Below, one piece after another: positions 35,201-43,016 of a DNA stretch of 64,000 nt (positions are counted from its first letter, which is position 1; every line of letters starts with the position of its first letter). Source of the stretch: Marivita sp. GX14005 (lineage in GTDB: Bacteria > Pseudomonadota > Alphaproteobacteria > Rhodobacterales > Rhodobacteraceae); assembly GCF_023370775.1 (NCBI RefSeq), contig NZ_JAMCCQ010000003.1:310001-374000 (forward strand). Direction: 5' to 3'. The translations under genes were made by a program, and so were the position numbers. The notes beneath the pieces are model-generated. The model was not told the origin of the DNA, made no database searches, and worked only from the letters and a program-made list of their open reading frames with translations.

Positions 35201-35521
35201 TTCGCGAGCCACAGCTCTCTGAGTCATCCGGTTTCTAAGTTGGATTTCGAACTCACTCCCGGACAATACCCCCCCGGACCGTATCGTGGGAATGAAGAAC
35301 TCTCTCCGCTCTTTCTTGATCCTGTCGATCGCTCCAGCCGGGACGAATGTTGGTGATGTGAAAATAAAATCGAGTTCATCCAAGCCGTTCAGCTCTGACT
35401 TGAGCGCGTCATATGCGTAGATGGAGAAGCAGGGAGCGGCGATTCTAAATTTACCTGCTCCGGCTAGCTCCTTCTTGAGATCGTCGCCAAGCAGGTGAGT
35501 AGCGTTGTCCAAGATCCGCAA
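32261..35521 (-). CDS. SNF2/SF2 helicase of a methyltransferase-linked defence operon
   Basis: 1086 residues, first gene of the five-gene operon. A leader region (about 1-250) of the kind often annotated phospholipase D-like precedes the helicase, but I see no clear HxK catalytic motif there. The SNF2-like core has Walker A ADSVGLGKTF, DESH (VVIDESHNF), LSATPVNN and, after an acidic insertion (VADEDEDFADF), the helicase C domain (VVFTAYADTANYL … GTDCISEGQNLQ … QRFGRIDRIGS). The start is TTG with GGAG 9 nt upstream. In comparable systems (DISARM DrmD, Hma-type loci) this protein is essential for anti-phage activity. It probably remodels or translocates on invading DNA. Confidence 0.9.
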   Translation of the reverse strand: MRILDNATHLLGDDLKKELAGAGKFRIAAPCFSIYAYDALKSELNGLDELDFIFTSPTFVPAGAIDRIKKERREFFIPTIRSGGVLSGSEFEIQLRNRMTQRAVARECADWIRKKVRFKSNSTTAPMQQFAHIQKPDAEVAYMPLSGFTAVDLGYQRGDAVSSYTQVMEEPQFAQTYLNLFDQIWHDDEKLRDVTAEVLEHIESVYQENPAERVYFMILFNLFSDFLSEIDEDVLPKDRTGYLESLVWKKLFNFQRDAAVGVINKLETYNGCILADSVGLGKTFTALAVVKYYELRNKDVLVLCPKKLADNWRNYNANLTTNIFAKDRFRYDVLCHTDLSRKSGESFGMRLDRVNWGNYDLVVIDESHNFRNNDVYKDRETRYQRLMNQVIKAGVKTKVLMLSATPVNNRFTDLKNQLALAYEGHSDALSKNLKTRASVEEIFRRAQTAFNVWSNLPADQRTPASILKALDFDFFELLDAVTIARSRKHIETFYDTADIGKFPTRLKPLSHHLPITHREDVIGFNEIFAKLSELKMAVYAPVNYIQPSCLKKYEDLYDTKTEGGKGTLKQADREKSLQALMTTNLLKRLESSVHAFRKTLGALSANIGRTLEAIAQFEASGGAATVEDLDIDLEAVADEDEDFADFSVGKKIKIDLADMDITAWKQELSVDKIIIDGLIAEMEKVTPDDDAKLQHLIAEIAGKMGNQLNPGNRKVVVFTAYADTANYLFDRLAPHFAEAQNTHSGIVTGSGNPRTTLKKYYDFQSVLTLFAPRAKEKDKIIPDDPAELDILIGTDCISEGQNLQDCDYLINYDIHWNPVRIVQRFGRIDRIGSPNTKIQLSNYWPDISLDEYINLKERVENRMHIVDMAGTGEDNVLTAKSSDVAYRRDQLQRLQNEVIELEDVKTGISITDLGLNDFRMDLLNYLKTHDDLPRMPHGLHTVIPSDPKRGLHPGVIFTLRNIHDSINVNQQNRLHPYYLIYIGQDGQIIADQTQVKRLLDLIRSGCKGVTQPIRDLCAAFNAETQDGRKMGTYSGLLNDAIRSMIEVKEERDIDSLFSGGHTTALTQTIAGLEDFELIAFIVVRDP

Positions 35522-36045
35522 TTACACATCTCCCAGTTCAATTTAACGCATGTGACACAACCTACTTCCTCCACGAAGATGTGCAACGCCGTCCAATATT
35601 TTTCGCTGCGCCGTCTCAAAGCAGGTCGGTTCTCCTCGATCTGCTCGATCCGAGCTCGGCACAACCAATTGCTTGGGATCATAGATCGCTTGGCAAGTCA
35701 GTCGTGCAGGAGGCCACAGAAGGCTCTCCTGAGCGCTGGTTAACCCAGAGTCGCGAACACTAGCCTCTTTGTTGCTCCGCCCTTCCTGATGCCCTCCCAA
35801 AGCGTCAGCGGACCCGGCAAACATCAACAATGGCAGAGTCCCTTGCGCACCGCAGTTTCTTGAACTGTGACAGCACCCAAGACATGCACCGCTTGCAAGT
35901 TGACACCGCTCTCAAGCCGGGACCATGGATACACAGGCATAAGCTCCCGCTGATTCTGAAAACGACCCTCCAGGATCAGGAAATCCCGGTTCGCGACGCC
36001 ATCCTGAAATTCAGCTCCGCTTAGAAACTCGAAGCGTTACGTGCA
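35522..36045. other. divergent intergenic region
   Basis: 524 bp between the defence-operon helicase (minus) and the unknown 688-residue gene (plus). It should contain both promoters. Small open frames exist on both strands (for instance a 64-codon plus-strand frame at 35830) but lack ribosome sites or recognisable content, so nothing else is supported. Confidence 0.4.
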
Positions 36046-38112
36046 ATGGGATGCACAAGATTGCCATCTGACACGACCAACATCCTACATCAGGCTGAAC
36101 TCTACTACGAGCGGCACCTGCCGAGCGGCATTGGATTGTTTGAACGCGGCAAGCCTAACGACGCACTGGACGATACAGGCTTCATTCTTCGCTTGAACCG
36201 GGAAGTCTTTCTTCGCGGAGTGCTGCCAAGAACCGGTAGGGCTCACCACAAAGTGCGTATGATAGGGGCCGACGGGCGCCTTGGCCCACATGCAGAATTG
36301 GTCGTCTTTGGAACTTGGTTGATCCTTCACCAGATGCCCGGCAGCATGAAACGGTCGGGAAAGCGCCCAGATCTGCGAAAGGTTCTCAATGTGACGGCAG
36401 CAGCGTTTGCGGCATTGCTGTCGCGCGAGAAACCCCGCACCGATGATCCGGTCACAACAAAGGATGTGGCCAGGCTCTGGCGCATCTGTTTTCGGGAGGC
36501 GACCACAACCGCGGCACATTCTTCGTCACTGCGTTCCTTGCGCATCATCCTCCCTGAATACCTGGTGCACCTCAAAGCCGGTCATGTCGTTTTCAAAGGC
36601 GTGCAGATCACAGGATCACCTGGTCTGAAGCGCTTGGCCAAAGCGCTGGAGACCGGGATCCCAGCTGCCAAGGTCCCTGCCCCAGCACCGACGCCCGCCG
36701 CTGCTGCACCGGGGGTGACCCAGCCAGGTGTTTTCGCTGTATCACATGTTGAGTCCAGCCACGCCGGTGCGCCCGTTACTTCGTTCGAGATCACGTTGGC
36801 GTATTCTTCGCCGGCTGCCGAGGTGGAATACCGCAGCCTCCCACAGGGATCAGTGCCAGCGACTAGACTGCACTACGACATTGAATCCGTTCAAGCGACA
36901 AACCATGGGCACCAGCTTCGTGCAGATCGCGCAGGCCGGGTTGTGTTTGTCCCCGATTTCGACATCGGGCAGGTCAGGGTCAAAGCACTGCTAGACAGGA
37001 TCGCCTTCACGTTCACAGCGAGGAGCAAGGTAGACCACAACACCCTGCAGAAAGCGATCCAGGCCGCAAACGGACACGGGGTCTATGTTGCAGACAGAAC
37101 CAGCCGCGCGAACGACGATAGCGACTGGCTCGCCTGTCTGCCGGAGCTCGATCTCAGCAAAACGACCGGATATCATTTCGCAGTGCACCTGCAGGACCCG
37201 ACACCGACACGCCTCCGTGCCGCGCTTGATGCTGCTAACAGCGTCGCCGGGATAGACGGTGCAGTGCGGCCGTGCATGCTGGAACTCGCCATCGACTTCT
37301 ATCCGCGATCGACAAACGATCCGACTGACGCCCTCCTCACACGGGAGCAAATCGTCGGTCTGGCGCAACGGCATATCTGGTCAGACGGGAGCAGACTTGC
37401 ATCCCCGGACAGCAGGCCGCCGCGCCAAGAGGACCCCCGCCAAGTCTACCAAGAAGGCACACCTGGTCAGATGCGTTACCTGTTTCCTGACAAAGCTGAC
37501 CGATACCATTCGGACCGTGAACTCAAGGAAACGGGTGTTAGAAAACGGCTCCTTACCGCCCGGTCAGGGAATGACCTATACCTGAACGCAACAACCTATC
37601 GCGGAGACAAGGGCGCGCCTCTCCGTGTCAACATTCAGCACAAAATCGCTGACCGGAGGCACATCGCCAAGGGTGCGAAATACGATCTGGCCGCCGAACA
37701 GCGCCGGACGCGGGTTGAGGTGACACTGACATCGCTTGAAGAATTGCAGAACGTCGGACTGAAGACTTTGGATGATCTCTCGAACGCCCCATTCCGGAAG
37801 ATGATCCGCAAGCTGCTCACGTTTCGCCTCGCCACGTGTGGGTCCGACAATCACGCAATCAATGAGGGGTCAGCATTCGAGTCAATTATCGCCGCGACCT
37901 GTTTCACGCCACTGGCAACTGTCGAGCAGATTGACGGCAGACACGTCGCGAAGGGTGTGACCAGAGCAGCCTGTTGCTCCACTTCAGTTGTCTGCGTTCA
38001 AGGCGTTTGCGTATATCCAGCACATGACTTGCCGGACGACACAGGCAGATTTGATCCAGGCTATCTGCCGGCGTCGGAATGGATCGGGATGAGGACTGTC
38101 GCCGCTTTCTAG
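36046..38112 (+). CDS. hypothetical protein, possibly related to replication initiators
   Basis: 688 residues, not confidently recognised. The N-terminal third is alpha-helical in character, residues about 205-245 form an Ala/Pro-rich linker, and the C-terminal half is mixed alpha/beta. That half contains MLELAIDFYPR, an LYLNATTYRGDKG segment and RRTRVEVTLTSLEEL; this spacing is reminiscent of plasmid or phage Rep proteins, but I see no decisive catalytic motif. The start has no clear ribosome site, so the true start could be internal. It stands alone on the plus strand between the restriction-like operon and an IS256-family insertion. Confidence that it is a gene is fair; function is open. 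Confidence 0.65.
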   Translation: MGCTRLPSDTTNILHQAELYYERHLPSGIGLFERGKPNDALDDTGFILRLNREVFLRGVLPRTGRAHHKVRMIGADGRLGPHAELVVFGTWLILHQMPGSMKRSGKRPDLRKVLNVTAAAFAALLSREKPRTDDPVTTKDVARLWRICFREATTTAAHSSSLRSLRIILPEYLVHLKAGHVVFKGVQITGSPGLKRLAKALETGIPAAKVPAPAPTPAAAAPGVTQPGVFAVSHVESSHAGAPVTSFEITLAYSSPAAEVEYRSLPQGSVPATRLHYDIESVQATNHGHQLRADRAGRVVFVPDFDIGQVRVKALLDRIAFTFTARSKVDHNTLQKAIQAANGHGVYVADRTSRANDDSDWLACLPELDLSKTTGYHFAVHLQDPTPTRLRAALDAANSVAGIDGAVRPCMLELAIDFYPRSTNDPTDALLTREQIVGLAQRHIWSDGSRLASPDSRPPRQEDPRQVYQEGTPGQMRYLFPDKADRYHSDRELKETGVRKRLLTARSGNDLYLNATTYRGDKGAPLRVNIQHKIADRRHIAKGAKYDLAAEQRRTRVEVTLTSLEELQNVGLKTLDDLSNAPFRKMIRKLLTFRLATCGSDNHAINEGSAFESIIAATCFTPLATVEQIDGRHVAKGVTRAACCSTSVVCVQGVCVYPAHDLPDDTGRFDPGYLPASEWIGMRTVAAF

Positions 38113-38195
38113 GATTTCCATCCTACCTGACTCGGAACGCTTGAAAGCTACAGCATCTTCGGACGCCCACCTCGTGTCCAGGTCGGTCAAATGAC

Positions 38196-38235
38196 CTGTT
38201 CATGATTATTCCCGGGTGGAAATAGTCATGAACAG
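38196..38235. repeat. hairpin downstream of the unknown gene
   Basis: A 10-bp perfect inverted repeat (CTGTTCATGA / TCATGAACAG) with a 20-nt middle that partly continues the pairing lies 84 bp after the stop codon of the unknown gene and 20 bp before the insertion element. It may terminate that transcript or be the end of an older mobile element. There is no U-run. Confidence 0.5.
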
Positions 38236-38255
38236 AAGAAGCGGGACAAGGGGGC

Positions 38256-39648
38256 GGTCGTGTCGCGGAGTTGGTGGAAATTCGAGGGCGGCGTAATCTC
38301 CGGGTGAACTGACACCCACCCAACCGGCGGCGGCAACCGCCAGGGAGATCACGCCATGAACCAGATTACCGACACCGCGAGCTTTGGGCTACTGACCGAA
38401 GAGGCCGGGTTCGATCCGATCGAAGAGCGACTTCGAGCCAACGTGCGCGCGACCATCGAAGCCGTGGTCGAAGAGGAGCTGGCCAGCTTCCTCGGCCGCC
38501 TTCGCTACGGCCGGGGTGACAGCGCTGCAAAGGGCTATCGCCACGGGCACCGGGAGCGGCAACTCACGGGCACCTTCGGCACCGAGACGGTGCGGGTGCC
38601 GCGGGCCCGGATCGCGGATGAAGCAGGCAAGGCGACGGAATGGCGGTCGAAGGCGCTGCCCCGTTACCAGCGCTTGACCAAGAAGGCCGAGGCCCTGATC
38701 GCGGCGGTTTACCTGGCCGGCACTAACACCCGACGCGTCAAGCGAGCGCTGTTCGGGCTGTTCGAGGGTGCCGTCAGCAAGGACGTGGTCAGCCGAGCCT
38801 GGCGCAAGGTGAAGGTGGACTGGGACGCCTGGTGCGCCCGCAGCCTCGCGGATGAGGACATCGTCCGGCTCATTCTCGACGGCACCGTGATCAAGACCCG
38901 GATCGACAAGAAGGCAACGAACATCTCGGTGCTGGCCGCTATTGGCGTGCGGCGCGACGGCCAGAAGGTGCTGCTTTCCATCAGGAATATGGGTGGGGAG
39001 AGCACGGCAGCCTGGCGCCAGTTCCTGGATGACCTCGATGCCCGCGGCCTGACGAGGCCCGAATTCGTGATCGTCGACGGCGCCCCGGGCCTCGAAGCCG
39101 CGCTGGCAGCGCTCTGGGGCGAGGATCTGCCAATCCAGCGCTGCACAGTTCACAAACACCGCAACCTCTTGGCCCATTCGCCGAAGCACCTCCACGACGA
39201 ACTGATAGAGGAGTATCGCGACATGATCTACGCGGACACCGCGGCCGAGATCGAGACGCGCTGCAAGGCGTTCCTGCGCAAATGGCGCCTGAAGTGCCGA
39301 GCGGTGGCCGACAGCTTGGAAGAAGCGGGCGACCGGCTATTCACCTTCACACGGCTCGATCCGTCGCAATGGAAATCCGCGCGCACGACCAACGCCATCG
39401 AACGGCTGAACGGCGAATTTCGCCGCCGGATCAAGACGCAGACCGTGCTGCCATGCGCAGGGACCGTGCCCATGCTGCTTTGGGCGCTGCTCGCCTCCGG
39501 CCAAATCCAGATGCGCAAGGTCGACGGATGGGAGACCCTCTCTCAGCCCCTCGAACCCATGTCCCTTGACCTCGCCGCCTGAGAGGCCGAACCTTCACAT
39601 GTCCGGAGCACGCTGCCAGGGAATTTCCACAGCATTCGCGACACGACC
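38256..39648 (+). mobile_element. IS256-family insertion sequence with 8-bp target duplication
   Basis: 28-bp imperfect terminal inverted repeats (38256-38283 and 39621-39648), both running GGTCGTGTCGCG … TGGAAATTC inward, enclose one transposase gene. AAGGGGGC is duplicated immediately outside both ends (38248-38255 and 39649-39656), the target duplication size expected of the family. Total about 1.39 kb. The perfect duplication indicates a fairly recent insertion into the island. Confidence 0.93.
38356..39582 (+). CDS. IS256-family (mutator-type) transposase
   Basis: 408 residues, full length for the family. The DDE catalytic triad is visible as Asp175 (LILDGTVIK), Asp241 (FVIVDGAPGLEAAL) and Glu349 (TNAIERLNGEFRRR). 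The mutator-type CTVHKHRNLL segment (about 263-272) lies between the last two. The gene starts 73 bp after the left inverted repeat and ends 38 bp before the right one. No frameshift or stop is seen, so it is probably active. Confidence 0.96.
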   Translation: MNQITDTASFGLLTEEAGFDPIEERLRANVRATIEAVVEEELASFLGRLRYGRGDSAAKGYRHGHRERQLTGTFGTETVRVPRARIADEAGKATEWRSKALPRYQRLTKKAEALIAAVYLAGTNTRRVKRALFGLFEGAVSKDVVSRAWRKVKVDWDAWCARSLADEDIVRLILDGTVIKTRIDKKATNISVLAAIGVRRDGQKVLLSIRNMGGESTAAWRQFLDDLDARGLTRPEFVIVDGAPGLEAALAALWGEDLPIQRCTVHKHRNLLAHSPKHLHDELIEEYRDMIYADTAAEIETRCKAFLRKWRLKCRAVADSLEEAGDRLFTFTRLDPSQWKSARTTNAIERLNGEFRRRIKTQTVLPCAGTVPMLLWALLASGQIQMRKVDGWETLSQPLEPMSLDLAA

Positions 39649-39797
39649 AAGGGGGCGTCGCCAAACCAGTCATTCGAAGCGCAAGTCCGCACGAAGGTGA
39701 AAATACCTTTTAACCGCCAATAGTTCGATCTTCGGGCGGCCGGGATTCAAGCCAAGCGCCCCGGGTCTCAGATCAGGAAACGCCGAGGGTCGCTACC

Positions 39798-41558
39798 CTA
39801 ATTCATGAAAACCGGCACAAAGATGATCAAGGCTCCCGCACCGACCAGTCCGAAGCGCATCTTACCGAGGCGTCGTCGGATCATTCCGATAGACATCATT
39901 GCGAGGCCGAGCGCGATCTGTAGCGCAGTTGCCACTGCCGCTATGGGCGAGGCGGCGAGGTCAATCAGGGCTGGGTTCGCAATCATCGCCAATGGTATGA
40001 TGTAGAGCCCGAAACCAAGCGACATCGCGGTGATCGCGACTTTCAGCCAGTTTTCTCCGATCATCCCGGCTGCGATAAAAACCGCGCCGCAGACCGGCGG
40101 CGTGATCGTCGATAAAAGCGCGAACCAGAAGACGAAGAGATGTGCCTGAATCGTGTCGAGGCCAAGCTCGCGCAGCGCAGGCCCCGCGACTGAGACACAG
40201 ATCACGTATGCGGCTGTGGTTGGCACCTCCATGCCAAGGACAAGGCACGCGAGCGCAGTCAGAAGGAGCGCGGGCCAGAGCATGCCGCCCGCCCCTGACA
40301 GGATCAGAGATGTGATCTTCACGCCGAGTCCAGTGATCGCAAGAACGCCGATGATGATCGAGGCGCAGATGATGATCGCGGCGATCATGGACACCTGACG
40401 CGCCGCATTGAGGCAGGCCTCCTCGATCCGCGCCGCCGTGTCACGCCAAGAGCCGATGCCGCGTGCGTTGAAAAACAGAAGAACGAAGGCCGAGAGGATC
40501 GCCACGCTGGCGGCATATTGCGGCGTGACACGGATGATGAATAGACCGGCCAGCAGCACAACGAAGGGCACCGCAAAGAAGGCCGAGGTCACAGCGACGG
40601 TGCGCCAGCCCGGCGAGTCTTCTGCGGCGATGCCCTTCAGATCGTAGCGGCTGGCGTAGGCATCGACGCCGATCCAGACGGCAACGAAATAGAGGATCGC
40701 AGGCAGAAGCGCCGCCGCCATGATCTGGGTGTAGGGCACGCCGGTCAGTTCGACCATGACGAAGGCCCCTGCCCCCATCAAAGGCGGCATGATCTGTCCG
40801 CCCGACGAGGCGACCGCCTCGACTGCGGCCGCCAGCCGCTTTGGATAGCCGAGACGCGTCATGGCCGGCAATGTGATAGCGCCGGTCGAGGCAACGTTGG
40901 CCGAGGCCGAACCAGAGATCGAGCCGAAGAGCGCCGAGGACAAGACCGACATCTTGGCCGCCCCGCCCTTGAGCCGGCCGGCAGCGGCCGAGGCGAGGTT
41001 CATGAATCCTTGACCGGCTTCGCCGGCATTCAGGACCGCGCCGAAGATCACGAAGATCGCCACGACGCTGACCGACACGCCAGTCAGACTGCCCCAAATT
41101 CCCCCTTCGGCGATCGTCAGCGTGCCGATAAAACTGGCCAGCGGCGTGCCGGAATGGCCGAACTCGCCCGGAATATACTGGCCGAAAAGGCCGTAGAGCA
41201 ACGCCAGAAGCGCCACCAGCGGCAGCGGCCATCCAATCGCGCGGCGCGCCGCCTCAAGCGCAACACCAAGAAGCACGAAACCGACGGCCATCTGAAACGG
41301 GCTTTCGATGAAGCCATACTGGTTTGCCAGCCTCCGGTGCATCACCGCGACCCAGAGTGTTGCAGCGATGCCAATCACCGTCAGGGTAATCCCGCTGATC
41401 CGCAGCCAACCCGTCTGCCCTGGGACGAGAAGGATCCATGGCAGCGCCAGAGCGAGGTGCACGGGACGGCTGATCAGGTTCGGCACGAGGCCGAAGAACA
41501 CCAGCGTCAAGTGAAAGGCGACGAGAGCCGCCGCCAGAAGGAAGGCGAGAAGACGCAT
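39798..41558 (-). CDS. TAXI-type TRAP transporter fused permease (DctQM)
   Basis: 586 residues of largely hydrophobic sequence, fitting the fused 4TM plus 12TM permease of TRAP carriers. Family signatures include GSISGSASANVASTGAITLPAM and GGQIMPPLMGAGAFVM in the DctM part and VLGMEVPTTAAYV and TPPVCGAVFIAAG further on. It pairs with the TAXI solute-binding protein gene just upstream (61-bp gap holding a hairpin). It should use a Na+ or proton gradient to import an organic acid; some TAXI systems take glutamate or other dicarboxylates, and the substrate here is unknown. It is metabolic cargo within the island. Confidence 0.92.
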   Translation of the reverse strand: MRLLAFLLAAALVAFHLTLVFFGLVPNLISRPVHLALALPWILLVPGQTGWLRISGITLTVIGIAATLWVAVMHRRLANQYGFIESPFQMAVGFVLLGVALEAARRAIGWPLPLVALLALLYGLFGQYIPGEFGHSGTPLASFIGTLTIAEGGIWGSLTGVSVSVVAIFVIFGAVLNAGEAGQGFMNLASAAAGRLKGGAAKMSVLSSALFGSISGSASANVASTGAITLPAMTRLGYPKRLAAAVEAVASSGGQIMPPLMGAGAFVMVELTGVPYTQIMAAALLPAILYFVAVWIGVDAYASRYDLKGIAAEDSPGWRTVAVTSAFFAVPFVVLLAGLFIIRVTPQYAASVAILSAFVLLFFNARGIGSWRDTAARIEEACLNAARQVSMIAAIIICASIIIGVLAITGLGVKITSLILSGAGGMLWPALLLTALACLVLGMEVPTTAAYVICVSVAGPALRELGLDTIQAHLFVFWFALLSTITPPVCGAVFIAAGMIGENWLKVAITAMSLGFGLYIIPLAMIANPALIDLAASPIAAVATALQIALGLAMMSIGMIRRRLGKMRFGLVGAGALIIFVPVFMN

Positions 41559-41584
41559 GTGTCAGGCCTTTAGGAAACTGAAAT

Positions 41585-41608
41585 GGGCCGGGGGAGGTTT
41601 CCCGGCCC
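41585..41608 (-). terminator. intercistronic hairpin between TAXI binding protein and permease genes
   Basis: An 8-bp GC-only perfect stem (GGGCCGGG / CCCGGCCC, 8-nt loop) lies in the 60-bp gap, 10 bp after the binding-protein stop on the minus strand, and is followed by ATTTCAG. It probably works as an attenuator or mRNA-stabilising element that favours expression of the binding protein, like the hairpin after tctC. Confidence 0.6.
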
Positions 41609-41618
41609 GGTCGTGGCG

Positions 41619-42572
41619 CTACTTCTGCGCGTCGCTCAGCGCGATGCCCGCTTCTTCGTAATAGCGGACCGCGCCGGGGTGGAAGGCAACGTTGACGTTT
41701 TCCATCAGCCCGGCATCGACCCCCGCCCACCAGGGCGCGCTTTCGGCCATCTTCTCACGCTCCTCCCAGAAGGTCTTGGTCAGCTGATAGGCAGCGTCAT
41801 CGCTCATCTTGGTGGTCGTGAAAGCCGCCACAGGCAGCGATGTCGTCACGATGTCGCTGTCCTGACCGGCATAGGTCCCTGCCGGGATCACCAGCTTTGC
41901 GCGCCCGGTTTCGGCGATTTGCTCGTCGCTCATCGACAGGACGTTCACCCCCATGCTGGCCGCCGCTTCGATCACGTTGGGCGCCGGGAACGATCCTGCG
42001 GTCACAAAGCCATCGATCTGACCGTTCTTCAGTGCAGCCACCGCGTTCGAAAGTTCGGCATCCGCCAGGGTGACCTTGCCCTCCAGACCAAAGAGGCCGA
42101 GGTATTTAGCACCTTCTGTTGCTCCGAACGAGCCCGAGCCGAGCAGGATCGTTTTGCCCTCCATGCCAGCAAAGTCGGTCACACCGCTGTCGGTGGACAT
42201 TACGAAATGCATGGTCAGCGAGGGGATCGGGAAAAGCGCTCGAATCTCGCCGAAGGCCGCATCGCCCTTTCCGTCGAACGGCCCGGTCGCCTTTTGCGCG
42301 GCGCCGACCAGCGCAGGCGGCGTGGTGAAGACATAGTCACCGCCCCGGGCGCGCACTTCCATGACGTTCTGGGTCGACCCCTGGCTTTCCTCGATCGTGA
42401 CAATCATTCCGCCATCCGTGCCCGCCTTCACCGCCTCGGCGATCTCGACGCCCATCTGGTAATAGGACGTGCCGGATTTGGCGGATTTGTAGGTGATGCG
42501 CTCCTGTGCCTGGGTGGCCGTTGCTGCAACGAGCGCCAGAGCGGCGAGTGGAACGAAGTGTATGAGTTTCAT
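41619..42572 (-). CDS. TAXI family TRAP transporter solute-binding protein
   Basis: 317 residues with a Sec signal peptide (MKLIHFVPLAALALVAATA, cleavage near TQAQ). The TAXI fold follows: TYKSAKSGTSYYQMGVEIAEAV, EESQGSTQNV and LLGSGSFGATEGAKYL are typical family segments. GAGG lies 5-8 nt before the ATG and supports the start. It is the periplasmic receptor for the permease encoded next and the first gene of the pair. Confidence 0.93.
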   Translation of the reverse strand: MKLIHFVPLAALALVAATATQAQERITYKSAKSGTSYYQMGVEIAEAVKAGTDGGMIVTIEESQGSTQNVMEVRARGGDYVFTTPPALVGAAQKATGPFDGKGDAAFGEIRALFPIPSLTMHFVMSTDSGVTDFAGMEGKTILLGSGSFGATEGAKYLGLFGLEGKVTLADAELSNAVAALKNGQIDGFVTAGSFPAPNVIEAAASMGVNVLSMSDEQIAETGRAKLVIPAGTYAGQDSDIVTTSLPVAAFTTTKMSDDAAYQLTKTFWEEREKMAESAPWWAGVDAGLMENVNVAFHPGAVRYYEEAGIALSDAQK

Positions 42573-43016
42573 GGTATCCTCCCTTGAGATTGGTTTTTTG
42601 CTTTCGGACTATCCGACCGACTTCGTGCCAGAGAAGCAATGGCGTTTTGTATCACGCGGTGCAACTAAATCGGCTCGGCGCGACGCATGTCACTGAGGAA
42701 GAATTGATCCCCCGGCACTTCTGGCAACACGACGCATCGGGATGGCGTCGTTCACCCTTTTCTAGGCCATCTGTGGGAGCCGCCGCATGTCACCAGTCAA
42801 CCGGTGCCGCTCTGGCCATTCCTGGGGCAAGGTCAGTGCAAATGACCAAGTGGCAGCGACTGGATCTTGTGGCGAGCGCAGGTTCCCCGGTCCTCGCTAG
42901 ACTGCGTTGCTCGGAAACACAGGTAAATGACCCAACGAAACAAGCTCGTCGCCACGCACCACAATACCCTCGTGACTGGTCACAACACGTCCCGCTGCAC
43001 CCTCTAAGCTGATTAC
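42573..43016. other. intergenic region upstream of the TAXI operon
   Basis: 444 bp with no credible gene. It should hold the promoter of the TAXI operon (minus) and of the DUF3883 gene (plus). I see no strong repeats or terminators. Confidence 0.35.

Noticed and set aside
32261-35521. Phospholipase D catalytic domain in the helicase N-terminus
   Set aside because: Related defence helicases are often annotated this way, but I cannot find an HxK(x)4D motif in the first 250 residues, so no nuclease activity is claimed.
35830-36024. A 64-codon plus-strand ORF before the unknown 688-residue gene
   Set aside because: No ribosome site and no recognisable features. Kept only as part of the intergenic description.
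38196-38235. The hairpin beside the IS as part of the IS256-like element
   Set aside because: It lies outside the 8-bp target duplication and does not match the element's inverted repeats, so it is a separate structure.
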